A stretch of DNA of 36,068 nt from a virus. Location of the stretch: IMG/VR virus record IMGVR_UViG_3300010885_003030, positions 1-36,068 of that record; one strand, given 5' to 3'. The translations under genes were made by a program, and so were the position numbers. The notes below the pieces were generated by a model. That model was not told the DNA's origin, did no database searches, and saw only the letters and a list, made by a program, of their open reading frames with translations. This document shows positions 22,520 to 30,771 of the stretch, piece by piece (the first letter of the stretch is position 1; every line of letters starts with the position of its first letter).

Positions 22520-25348
22520 TTAGAAATCTACCTTAAGACCAATAGTTCCAACTGCGGCCGTATAGTCCTTGCCCTTGTCGAAACCAACAGTGGCATTTAA
22601 GAATATGCCCTTGTCAATTTCAGTCTTGGCAACTAGTTTGATACCACCAACTGTTTTAAAATCCTTAGTCTGAGTGACCTTAGTTTCGAAACTGATGTTG
22701 TTGTCTAGATCATACTTTACACCAATGTATGGATTAACACTAGTAGATGATTTAACAGGGATAGTTGATAGCAATGAACTTCCCATTTCAACTACATTGT
22801 TAATCTGACTTTGATTTACAGTAACACCAATCAATGGACGGAAGCCATAATAAGTGTCTGCTGTATATAAAGTGATATCAGCATAGTATGTCTGCTGTTT
22901 GAACTTGGCGCTGTTGTATAAAGCAAATAGTGGGATTGAAGTTGTACCAGTATAACTGCTATTACCAGCACCTACTGAAGCCTTAATCCAAAAATCTTCC
23001 TGCTTGCTTAGAATATAACCAGTCACATTGTAATCAGTGACATCAACTGTTGCGCCAGTTAGACCGCTACTCTTTCCAGCAACATATGCGCCAGCAATGC
23101 CAAATGAATTGTTTTCAACAGTCCATTGATAACCTGCTGTTAGCCCACCTTTTGACATATTGCCCGCAGTCTTATAATATCCTGCTGTTGGGTCTGCCCA
23201 AGCACCATCCTTTTGATTCAATGCATCAACCAGGAACGGATTAGTATTCTTTACTTTTACAGCATCACTAAATCCAGTAGCACTAACACCTTTAACAACA
23301 TTATTACTTGTCTGTGTATAAGTGTCATTATTAACAGCACTGCTGACATTTTGATAGATTGTGTTACTGACATTTACTGGTGTTCCAGTGGTCACACTGG
23401 TAGTTGCACCATTCGCATCTTTATTTGTTGTAGTTGGAGTATGAGTAGTTACAGTAGTAATAGGTGTTGTGACCACTGTGGTTGTAGTTGATGGGTGATC
23501 AGTAATAACTGTAGTATTTTGATTGATGTTTAACATCTTACCTACTAGATTTTTAGTATAGGTAATGATCGAATTACTGCTAGTTGCCCAATTTACAGTG
23601 CTGCTAGAAGCAGTAGCAATTCCGCTTGTTGTATTAGTTGTAACAACATCTTTTGTTGTGGCAACATTCTGTATAGCAGGTTGTGTTATATTGGCAGTTA
23701 CCGTATTAGAAGTTGCCGAAGTTACGACTGGCGTACCATTTGCTGTTGTAGTAGTTCCATTACTGTAAGTTGTAACAGTAACAGGCGTAGTTGTAGTTGT
23801 AACTGTGTTTGGAGTAGTTGTAGTTGTAGTAACTGTGAAATAAGTTGTTACTACAGGATTACCGTTTGCGTCAACACTATTAACCAGACTAGTATTCTTC
23901 ACTGAAGTTACAGTCGGTGTTCCAACTGCATTACTTGATGTTACGATCGGTGTTCCGGGAGCAGTACTCACTACTGTTGGAGCAGCAGGAGCAGTGGCAT
24001 TATTAGGAGCAGTGCTACCAGCATTAGGAGCAATAGCACCAAATGGTGTAGTAAAGTTAAGTGTTGTACCTACATCTTTAGTAACAAAAAGTATTGGGCT
24101 ATTTGTTGTATCACCTTGATTGAATACCGCAAAGCCCAATGTATAAGTTCCGTCAGCATTGGCAGTGTAGTTTGCCAATTGCCAACCCGTTGCACCATAA
24201 CTGCCAGTTGAATAGTTACCTGTCCCTGGGCTTGTAAATCCAAGTAGTGCATATTCTTTATTGGCGCCATTAACAGTAGCAACCGTAGTGCCTGACTTAT
24301 TGACAAGAGAAGTCATGCTTCCATCATTGAATGGAACATAGTCAGTCGATACATACTGCCAAGCCATATGGAAGGTCTGACCATTTGTAAGTGTGATATC
24401 TTGTTTAATCCAAGCGGCATTAGTAGCAGCACCACCAGCGGCACTGATAGCAGCAGCCAATTCTGTCTTACTAGCAGCACTTAAGCCTAAAGAAGCAGCC
24501 ATTGCATCGAATGTATTGATATTAGCACCACTAGTTACTGTGCTATTAGTAGGCTGTAGACTAGCCATATATGTTCCAACTGGAGGAGTAACTGTCCAGC
24601 TATAACTGTTAGGGACACCGGGACCTTGTCCCTGTGTATTGAATCCAGTCATTCCACTGACAACACTTACACCAACACCTTGGTTAGCATTGTAAGTTCC
24701 GCTTGATTGTGTGCCTGTGCCGCCACCAGCAGTCCATGGTCCCAAGGTTCCTGTAGCAAAATCAGTATTGGTAGTTGAACTTGTAATGTTGGGAGCAGTT
24801 GGGGTTACGGGTGTTGGAGTAACAGTTACAGCCTGCCCTGCTGCTAATGGTGTAGTTGAACCACCCGCTGCTAATGTATTAACCTGTGCCAATGATGGAT
24901 TTAATGTTCCAGTCCAAGATACACCACTGGTGTTAGCGAACCCACTGGTCATGCTAAACAATTGTCCAGTATTATTATCATTGCCAACAAAGAAAAAATA
25001 GTCAGTGCCCATATTAATAATATGGCCAGTACCCATTACTACTTTTTGTACCCCCGCAGAATTATATTGTATAGCATTGTAGGGATTAGTGGCATTACCA
25101 GTTGCTGAAAATTTAACATAATCCCCCGCAGCCCATGTTAACTGTCCAGTAGTGAACGGTATCTTATAGACTGTTCCTGGGTTTTTGCTATAGATTTGAC
25201 AAGTGGTTGTATTCATACAGGCATTTACGTTCCATTGGCTATCTGCTATCTGTGCTTGGCCAAATTTTAGATCCGTAAAATCTGCATATGCTGATGTTGA
25301 AAATAAGCCAGCAAGGATTGCGGCTGTTTGAATGATCTTTTTAATCAC
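22520..25348 (-). CDS. Secreted outer-membrane protein with C-terminal beta-barrel (autotransporter-like), 942 aa
   Basis: Residues 1-22 are a Sec signal peptide (KKIIQTAAILAGLFSTSAYA, cleaved before D). A beta-rich passenger follows; residues about 195-440 resemble a jelly-roll domain of the kind seen in bacterial surface proteins (FATGTLGPWTAGG, later HMAWQYVSTDYVPFNDGS). Residues about 470-690 are a Thr/Val-rich linker. The last 260 residues have alternating aromatic strands (GLTAGYQW, FWIKASVGAG, YYADITLY) and end in KVDF, the terminal Phe that BAM recognises. The start is GTG, with GGAG 7 nt upstream. A phage-coded barrel could alter host surface or block superinfection. Passenger function unknown. 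Confidence 0.8.
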   Translation of the reverse strand: MIKKIIQTAAILAGLFSTSAYADFTDLKFGQAQIADSQWNVNACMNTTTCQIYSKNPGTVYKIPFTTGQLTWAAGDYVKFSATGNATNPYNAIQYNSAGVQKVVMGTGHIINMGTDYFFFVGNDNNTGQLFSMTSGFANTSGVSWTGTLNPSLAQVNTLAAGGSTTPLAAGQAVTVTPTPVTPTAPNITSSTTNTDFATGTLGPWTAGGGTGTQSSGTYNANQGVGVSVVSGMTGFNTQGQGPGVPNSYSWTVTPPVGTYMASLQPTNSTVTSGANINTFDAMAASLGLSAASKTELAAAISAAGGAATNAAWIKQDITLTNGQTFHMAWQYVSTDYVPFNDGSMTSLVNKSGTTVATVNGANKEYALLGFTSPGTGNYSTGSYGATGWQLANYTANADGTYTLGFAVFNQGDTTNSPILFVTKDVGTTLNFTTPFGAIAPNAGSTAPNNATAPAAPTVVSTAPGTPIVTSSNAVGTPTVTSVKNTSLVNSVDANGNPVVTTYFTVTTTTTTPNTVTTTTTPVTVTTYSNGTTTTANGTPVVTSATSNTVTANITQPAIQNVATTKDVVTTNTTSGIATASSSTVNWATSSNSIITYTKNLVGKMLNINQNTTVITDHPSTTTTVVTTPITTVTTHTPTTTNKDANGATTSVTTGTPVNVSNTIYQNVSSAVNNDTYTQTSNNVVKGVSATGFSDAVKVKNTNPFLVDALNQKDGAWADPTAGYYKTAGNMSKGGLTAGYQWTVENNSFGIAGAYVAGKSSGLTGATVDVTDYNVTGYILSKQEDFWIKASVGAGNSSYTGTTSIPLFALYNSAKFKQQTYYADITLYTADTYYGFRPLIGVTVNQSQINNVVEMGSSLLSTIPVKSSTSVNPYIGVKYDLDNNISFETKVTQTKDFKTVGGIKLVAKTEIDKGIFLNATVGFDKGKDYTAAVGTIGLKVDF

Positions 25349-25410
25349 AATATTTCTCCAAATGGATTAGATTCGTCGAAATACCATGATTAATTGAAAA
25401 ATCTACTGTA

Positions 25411-25935
25411 TTATTTATCTACAGTTTGATCTTTGGTGTACTGATCCCAATACGTATACTTGTCCTTATCCATTAGATCATGTAACTGATGTGTCCAAAC
25501 ACCTGGATTAGTCTTGCCCCAAGTTAGGTCATCGATCTTCAATGTGGTATTATAGTTGAACTGTTTGATATATGGCAGTTTAACACTGAGCATTGGGACA
25601 AAACGATCATGCTCGCATAATCCAGATTCAATCAATCCTTCTGCTTGCTTAACATCGAGATCCAAGGTGCACCAAAAATCTTCATCTAAACATGCCTTAA
25701 TCACATTTGCCCAGTTGTTCCATTCATCAGCATCGTTTACGCCGATATCAGGAAAGCTCTGGCTAGTGCCAAAATAGATATGTTCTACTTGGTATTGCCT
25801 GGCCTGTGATAGGATCTCTGCTACAGGGGGAGTGCCCACAACAAATAATGTAAACTTATCATAGCAAATAGTATGTTCTACTTCGAATCCGGTAAAATAA
25901 GTCACTGCCTGTCGTTCTTCTGTATTCAAGGCCAT
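25411..25935 (-). CDS. Conserved phage hypothetical, 174 aa
   Basis: Starts MALNTEERQAVTYFTGFEVEHT and has VEHIYFGTSQSFPDIG, then a helical region and an aromatic C-terminus. I recall proteins opening with this YFTGFEVE pattern in marine phages, usually next to a zinc-type alcohol dehydrogenase and an oxidoreductase, as here. It overlaps the dehydrogenase gene by 10 nt. No catalytic motif is visible. A role in the same pathway as its neighbours is inferred from context. Confidence 0.7.
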   Translation of the reverse strand: MALNTEERQAVTYFTGFEVEHTICYDKFTLFVVGTPPVAEILSQARQYQVEHIYFGTSQSFPDIGVNDADEWNNWANVIKACLDEDFWCTLDLDVKQAEGLIESGLCEHDRFVPMLSVKLPYIKQFNYNTTLKIDDLTWGKTNPGVWTHQLHDLMDKDKYTYWDQYTKDQTVDK

Positions 25936-26840
25936 ACCAAGTATCCTCTGCTGTATCCTGCTGGGCGATTAACGCCATCTTCAAATGCTTGTTGCCATTC
26001 TGTATTACGATTATAACCCCTAGTCCATAGCCCGTCAACTTTCATACCACAGTTCTGAATGTATGACACAGCCATGGTCATTGCAGTGTAGAATTCAGGA
26101 TTTCGTGGGCTTGGACATTTTATTGTACAATTCTTCCAAAGAAGATTGGCAAATGAAGTAGTCACAGCAGGATGTTTCTCTGCTGCTAATACGATAACGG
26201 CATTATCCTTCAGAACATCTTTAGTGAATACTGTATCATCCTGCTTGAGATCAATTACAACATCATACTGACCTGTAGGTTGATTAGCAAGTTCAATGTG
26301 ATCCTGCCAAAGATGACGATTGCTATTGCCAACTACAGTAATGGCACCATCATAAGAATGTATTAGCATAGTTTGAAACACGATCCAAGATAAGAAACCT
26401 GAACCCAGTATTAGCAAACGCTTGTTGTCAGTGTTATAAGTTGGAAACCCCTCTTCTGCAACATTGATGCCGCAAGCAATGGGTTCAATGATCCATTTGG
26501 GATCAAGTTCTGGAACAACTACAAAATCATATCTTCCAACATTATAATAATCGCTATATGCCGGCTCTCCGCGTGTTGCTACAAAGTCACCCACTGTTAC
26601 TAGTTCTAATCCGGGCCTATTAACATTCTTACCAACCTTAGTAACAATGCCTAAGCCTTCGTGTCCTTGCATATGTATGGGCAATGGACTAAAATTGCCC
26701 TGCATCATATCAATATCGCTACGACAGATACCAGTCATTGCAGCCTTTACTTCAATTTGATCCTCTGTAGGTTCAGGTTTATCCCAAACTGTTTCAACAA
26801 ACTTACCATCACCTGCTGTATAAAGAATCCTACTTCTCAT
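25926..26840 (-). CDS. Zinc-type alcohol dehydrogenase-like (MDR) protein, 304 aa
   Basis: I chose the ATG at 26840 over a TTG at 26852. The catalytic zinc site is visible: C39 in GICRSD, H60-E61 in MQGHEGLG, and C in EPIACG. The four-Cys structural zinc lobe is missing, which explains the short length (304 against about 350 usual). A Rossmann glycine motif lies in LLILGSGFLSW. MDR enzymes oxidise alcohols or sugars, or reduce carbonyls, with NAD(P). It overlaps the Gfo/Idh/MocA gene above by 11 nt, so the two are probably coupled, perhaps as consecutive steps in cyclitol or sugar metabolism. Confidence 0.82.
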   Translation of the reverse strand: MRSRILYTAGDGKFVETVWDKPEPTEDQIEVKAAMTGICRSDIDMMQGNFSPLPIHMQGHEGLGIVTKVGKNVNRPGLELVTVGDFVATRGEPAYSDYYNVGRYDFVVVPELDPKWIIEPIACGINVAEEGFPTYNTDNKRLLILGSGFLSWIVFQTMLIHSYDGAITVVGNSNRHLWQDHIELANQPTGQYDVVIDLKQDDTVFTKDVLKDNAVIVLAAEKHPAVTTSFANLLWKNCTIKCPSPRNPEFYTAMTMAVSYIQNCGMKVDGLWTRGYNRNTEWQQAFEDGVNRPAGYSRGYLVWP

Positions 26841-27717
26841 CGTATGGTCCAATCATATTGTGTATCCACAGATCTTGTGCAAGTTGATCTTGCCACCAAA
26901 TCTCATTAGTAAAATTGTCAAAAGCAGTTTCAATCATTGTCTTATATGCTGAAACTGGGCACAGCCCCAGTTCGAAACGACGCTCTCGATCACCATAAAA
27001 AATAATTGCTTGATCATCTTGTTCTAAACTACGCCAGTTAGCAGTTAGATTATAATGTACTTTACCAACAATTAATTCGAGCCTTGCATAATCGTCTACA
27101 TCATATAATCCATCTAGATTAATCGAACCATATGCTGTGCCTGAGAGATCGTTCAATTGCCATCTTTGTTCTTTTTCAAATTTTAAAAAATTACAATCTT
27201 GATATGTAGTTGGGTGTATTGCTGCAACCCAACTTAATAAGTGTGGCATTAGATCTCTACTAACTCCGCCAAAACTTAAATGACTACTAGTAAACCAACT
27301 ACCTGGGTTAGGCACACGATTATAGTTAATCCAGTTAATGTTTACTGTATCACTGACATTAGCAATTGCTTTGAAGAATGGCAATTCTTCGCGATATTGG
27401 TTATTCTTTACCATGATAAATTTAGTATCAGGATAGGAATCGACCATGATTTGCCAATCATGAGCAGTGCGAACACCTGGCTTTTCAACAAACACTATCT
27501 TGCTATGTTCTGCAACAAAATAAGCAAGATTTTCATGTGTATGATTTGGAGTACAGATGAACGTAGCATCGAATCTAGGATGAACATCCAATGCAAGTCC
27601 TACGCTTTTAAAATCAGCAGGACGAGTATTATCCACTGTTACAACTTCATGTCCTAAATCGCGGAGAACTTCTCTATAAAGTTCTCCGATTCCCATTCCA
27701 ATAATTAAACTCTTCAT
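26830..27717 (-). CDS. Gfo/Idh/MocA-family oxidoreductase, 295 aa
   Basis: The N-terminal Rossmann fold opens with SLIIGMGIGELYREVL. The family EKP motif is at 78-80 (FVEKPG). The C-terminal domain has GGVSRDLMPH at 150-159, placing D155 and H159 where the catalytic pair of the family is expected. Members use NAD(P) on sugars, inositols or sugar nucleotides. It sits 3 nt below the dpdA-like gene and overlaps the zinc-type dehydrogenase, so it shares a transcript with both. Substrate unknown. Confidence 0.85.
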   Translation of the reverse strand: MKSLIIGMGIGELYREVLRDLGHEVVTVDNTRPADFKSVGLALDVHPRFDATFICTPNHTHENLAYFVAEHSKIVFVEKPGVRTAHDWQIMVDSYPDTKFIMVKNNQYREELPFFKAIANVSDTVNINWINYNRVPNPGSWFTSSHLSFGGVSRDLMPHLLSWVAAIHPTTYQDCNFLKFEKEQRWQLNDLSGTAYGSINLDGLYDVDDYARLELIVGKVHYNLTANWRSLEQDDQAIIFYGDRERRFELGLCPVSAYKTMIETAFDNFTNEIWWQDQLAQDLWIHNMIGPYDEK

Positions 27718-27720
27718 ATC

Positions 27721-29166
27721 TCACTCAAATAATGCGTTGAACTGTGTGCTGGCATTTATAGTCTTCTTGCCAGTATAACCCCGCTGACCTACGATGTCAA
27801 TCCAGAATTTATTATGCTCTTCGATGAGATCTAAACTACGCTGATTATCTGCGTTTTTAATAATCTCATCGACAAGTTCACGAAATCTAATTCCAGTGTT
27901 CTTACGAATAAGCATACCTGGAACAACTCCCATATCATACTGTTCGTTGGCAGTAAGCACAGCATTAATATGCATCCAAGCATTATGTGCCATTTGGATA
28001 GCATAACTAAAACTGTCCCAACTGGTCTTGCCTTCCTTACCGATCATGTTTAAAGCGCCGGGGGCGTAAGTGCAAACGTCTTTTACTGTGATATGCTTGG
28101 ATATATGGCTATCCATAAAGGTAGGAATGATCCCATCATCGCGAGCAACATCTCCATATAGTCTGGTATCAGTTGCATATTTCTTGTTGTCAATCCCTGC
28201 TTCCATACCATAAGTCCATTTTGCATTATGTTCTATCCTCAGTTGATCATATACAAGACCTTTAGCATTAGCAAGGAATGGGCTTGCGCAATCAAAGCTA
28301 ATAGTAAAGTTCTCATTATGATATCTACGAACTGCACGTTGAACATCTGTCAACAACGTAGCCCATTCTAGCTTGCTAGTACCAAGAAAATGCATCCAAT
28401 CATGTGTGCCTTTTTCGAGCAGGCCATCGCGGATCATCTGTACGATGCGACGAAGAACAAGATGTATATCACACATATTCTGACCACCCATGGCCCAACC
28501 GTTAAAGTGTGTACCTGGATACAGTTTGGGATCGCAGAAGTCCTTCATCTGATTATACCAATCATCTGCTTCGGTATGATTCTCACCTTGTAGCACGTTT
28601 AGGAACTTACAACGTCCTGTGCGATGTTTCATCCAGTATTCGTTATTGATGCGTGTGCCTTTTACGGCTTCCGCGTAAGTGCTAATGCCAGTGGCACGAG
28701 CACCAGCAGGGCTACGAGCAACCCAAGCGGGAATATCAAGAACCATACCGTAATCCATATAAGCATCCATCCACTTAAGAACACCATCACGCTTAGAGTG
28801 CGCCCTAGGGCAATTAGGATCTCTCCAATCGCCTTCCCACACTCCTTTACCAATTTGGAATCCACCACTATCTCCTAATACGAAACTATTGGGATCACGA
28901 TTGCGAACCATTTCTTCTTTTTCTTCAGGACGCACATCTAGAATAGCATGTCCTGCAGAATATAGACACCATGGATAATAGAAGTAACTGATATCTGGAT
29001 CTAGGAAATCCAACCCTCTGATGCCGTTTTGCATCGATGGAGGAATTCTACTGGCCTGCATCTTCTTTCCATACTTACAGATCTGGAAAGTATAAAAACT
29101 ACTCAGTGCTGGTAGGAACACTGCGTAGTCTTTCTGACGTAACTTCATATTATCCTGAGGTATCAT
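27721..29166 (-). CDS. dpdA: DpdA-like DNA 7-deazaguanine transglycosylase (TGT family)
   Basis: DpdA proteins swap guanine in DNA for a 7-deazaguanine and are relatives of tRNA-guanine transglycosylase. This 481-residue protein has the base-binding DSGGFQ at 99-104, VLQGE at 191-195, GWAMGG near 223-228, and FDCASPF at 291-297, where D292 fits the nucleophile Asp of TGT (DCV/DSA-type). The Cys/His zinc cluster of tRNA TGTs is not seen. FolE, QueD and QueE are encoded 10 kb away on the same strand, the companion set expected for phage DpdA. It lies directly below the sliding clamp gene. The fold is firm, the DNA substrate very likely by context. Confidence 0.85.
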   Translation of the reverse strand: MIPQDNMKLRQKDYAVFLPALSSFYTFQICKYGKKMQASRIPPSMQNGIRGLDFLDPDISYFYYPWCLYSAGHAILDVRPEEKEEMVRNRDPNSFVLGDSGGFQIGKGVWEGDWRDPNCPRAHSKRDGVLKWMDAYMDYGMVLDIPAWVARSPAGARATGISTYAEAVKGTRINNEYWMKHRTGRCKFLNVLQGENHTEADDWYNQMKDFCDPKLYPGTHFNGWAMGGQNMCDIHLVLRRIVQMIRDGLLEKGTHDWMHFLGTSKLEWATLLTDVQRAVRRYHNENFTISFDCASPFLANAKGLVYDQLRIEHNAKWTYGMEAGIDNKKYATDTRLYGDVARDDGIIPTFMDSHISKHITVKDVCTYAPGALNMIGKEGKTSWDSFSYAIQMAHNAWMHINAVLTANEQYDMGVVPGMLIRKNTGIRFRELVDEIIKNADNQRSLDLIEEHNKFWIDIVGQRGYTGKKTINASTQFNALFE

Positions 29167-29175
29167 TTAATAACC

Positions 29176-29904
29176 TTACTTGCTCTGTGCTGGTAGAATA
29201 TATTCGTAAATTACGAGGCCGCTGTTAACTGTAATCTGTGCAGCACCGTCATCGCTAAACCGTACGATCTTATCGCCTGACAGATTTAAAATATTCAAAA
29301 ACTGTATAATCGGCCAGTTCCAACCTTCCTTAATTACTCCAGTGACTCCTGCTTGGAATACAAAGTTTCCAGCATGTGTGCTGCGATCACCGAAATAGAA
29401 CTTCAGATCAGTTCCATCTGTCTTAGCAATGAACACAGTCTCTTCACTGTGTGCGCTTGCTTGAAACTTAAATCTCTGAATGTTGGCAATCGTTGGTTCA
29501 AAGGTCACGTTCCAATTAACACCTTTGAACTTAACGCTCTTCAACTTTTCATTGATGACTTCAGTTGCCATGAAACGATAATCATTCTTAAAATCGCCAT
29601 TTGCATTTTCAAACGAAATTCCATCTGGAACATCTACACCATTGCGATTTGAAGTCTCAAGTTCTATCTTGGCATTCTCCTTGTATTCTGGAATATTAAT
29701 AATAGTATTAAGTCTCTGGAGATTTGGCATTCCAAAAACGCCTTTAAATTCTGCGTTTGGAGTATTGAATGTACCCTTAACTACCGCACTCTTATCATCA
29801 GCAACTGCTTCAACAATAGTACTTGTATCATCGCCTGTGATCTTAACCAAAGAAATACCCAATGGTAGTGTATGCGTTACAATATCGGTTAGAAAATCTT
29901 TCAT
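29176..29904 (-). CDS. 45: DNA polymerase sliding clamp (T4 gp45-like)
   Basis: The 242-residue length and the C-terminal strand NLSGDKIVRFSDDGAAQITVNSG followed by VIYEYILPAQSK match T4-type clamps, which form trimeric rings around DNA and tether the polymerase. In T4 the clamp also activates late transcription, which fits with possible late promoter boxes here. A methyltransferase-like gene and then the polymerase gene lie upstream. The clamp loader genes are not in the window. A short leader with AAGGATAA precedes the ATG. Confidence 0.88.
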   Translation of the reverse strand: MKDFLTDIVTHTLPLGISLVKITGDDTSTIVEAVADDKSAVVKGTFNTPNAEFKGVFGMPNLQRLNTIINIPEYKENAKIELETSNRNGVDVPDGISFENANGDFKNDYRFMATEVINEKLKSVKFKGVNWNVTFEPTIANIQRFKFQASAHSEETVFIAKTDGTDLKFYFGDRSTHAGNFVFQAGVTGVIKEGWNWPIIQFLNILNLSGDKIVRFSDDGAAQITVNSGLVIYEYILPAQSK

Positions 29905-29928
29905 AATTTATCCTTTACTTTCCTTATT

Positions 29929-30765
29929 TTATAGTAATTCATCAGTAGTTGCAATAATTTTCGCAAGTATACTGCTGAGTTTAGGGGAGTCTAACTCTCC
30001 ATATTTCCTGCATATTATATAGGCCATCTTACTAGGCTGTTGATTGATTTTAAGAATTTGAAATCCAATTCTTTCTAATTTAGACACTAAGTCTTCAGTC
30101 AATGTACCGTAGCCAAATTGGTCAATGTTTTGTTGCACTCCCCAATAACGATCCAACGGATTATAGTTAAACATATAAATGCCGCCTGGCAACAATACAT
30201 TATGAACACTATTTGCTATTTCAGTCAAACCATCCAACCCTTCAAACACTGTCCAGTTAACGCTGGTCACAAGTCCAAAAGACTGTTGTGGTAACGGCGA
30301 CAGATCGTATTTAGAAATCTTATACTGCATCAATCTTTTATTGGCATAGAAATCATTGAACTGAGCAGCACAGTGATTTAATACTTCATCGGACCAATCT
30401 GCAATATAAAGAGGTTCTGCACCCAACAAGCCAGGTAAAATCTTTCCTACCCCCGGAAACAGAACTAATGCAGGATAATGCCAACTGACAAATGCTGATA
30501 ATATGTCCTTATAGAATTCTACTTCTGCAGGATTGTAATCGTGGCTTTGAAAGAATTTCAACCAATTAGTCGAACTCATACCAATGCGACGTTGTCTTAA
30601 TCCTTCAGCAGCATTATTCAAGTCGTTTAAACTTGGTCTAATTGCTTGCTTAACTTGATTTAACACAGGAATCAAATCCTGTGATATTTTTATTTGATCT
30701 TCTTGACATATATCAATCGAATGTTCGAGATAGTTTCTAACTTTGGTTAAAGATACTATATCCAT
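29929..30765 (-). CDS. SAM-dependent methyltransferase-like protein, 278 aa
   Basis: After about 95 helical residues comes a class I Rossmann-like core: ALVLFPGVGKILPGLLGAEPLYIADWSDEVL resembles motif I plus the acidic end of strand 2, then GLVTSVNWTVFEGLDGLTEI and a VLLPGGIYMFNYNP strand typical of the LxPGGxxxF motif. Motif I is irregular (LFPGVGK). The gene sits 6 nt below the polymerase stop and 24 nt above the clamp start. It could methylate a modified base, but it may equally be a small-molecule or inactive methyltransferase. Confidence 0.65.
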   Translation of the reverse strand: MDIVSLTKVRNYLEHSIDICQEDQIKISQDLIPVLNQVKQAIRPSLNDLNNAAEGLRQRRIGMSSTNWLKFFQSHDYNPAEVEFYKDILSAFVSWHYPALVLFPGVGKILPGLLGAEPLYIADWSDEVLNHCAAQFNDFYANKRLMQYKISKYDLSPLPQQSFGLVTSVNWTVFEGLDGLTEIANSVHNVLLPGGIYMFNYNPLDRYWGVQQNIDQFGYGTLTEDLVSKLERIGFQILKINQQPSKMAYIICRKYGELDSPKLSSILAKIIATTDELL

Positions 30766-30771
30766 TTGCCC

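Noticed and set aside
25405-25420. ATAAATA box as late promoter for the 942-aa outer-membrane protein gene
   Set aside because: It overlaps the last codons and stop of the upstream gene and is a common AT-rich string. Kept only as a weak possibility, not as a feature.
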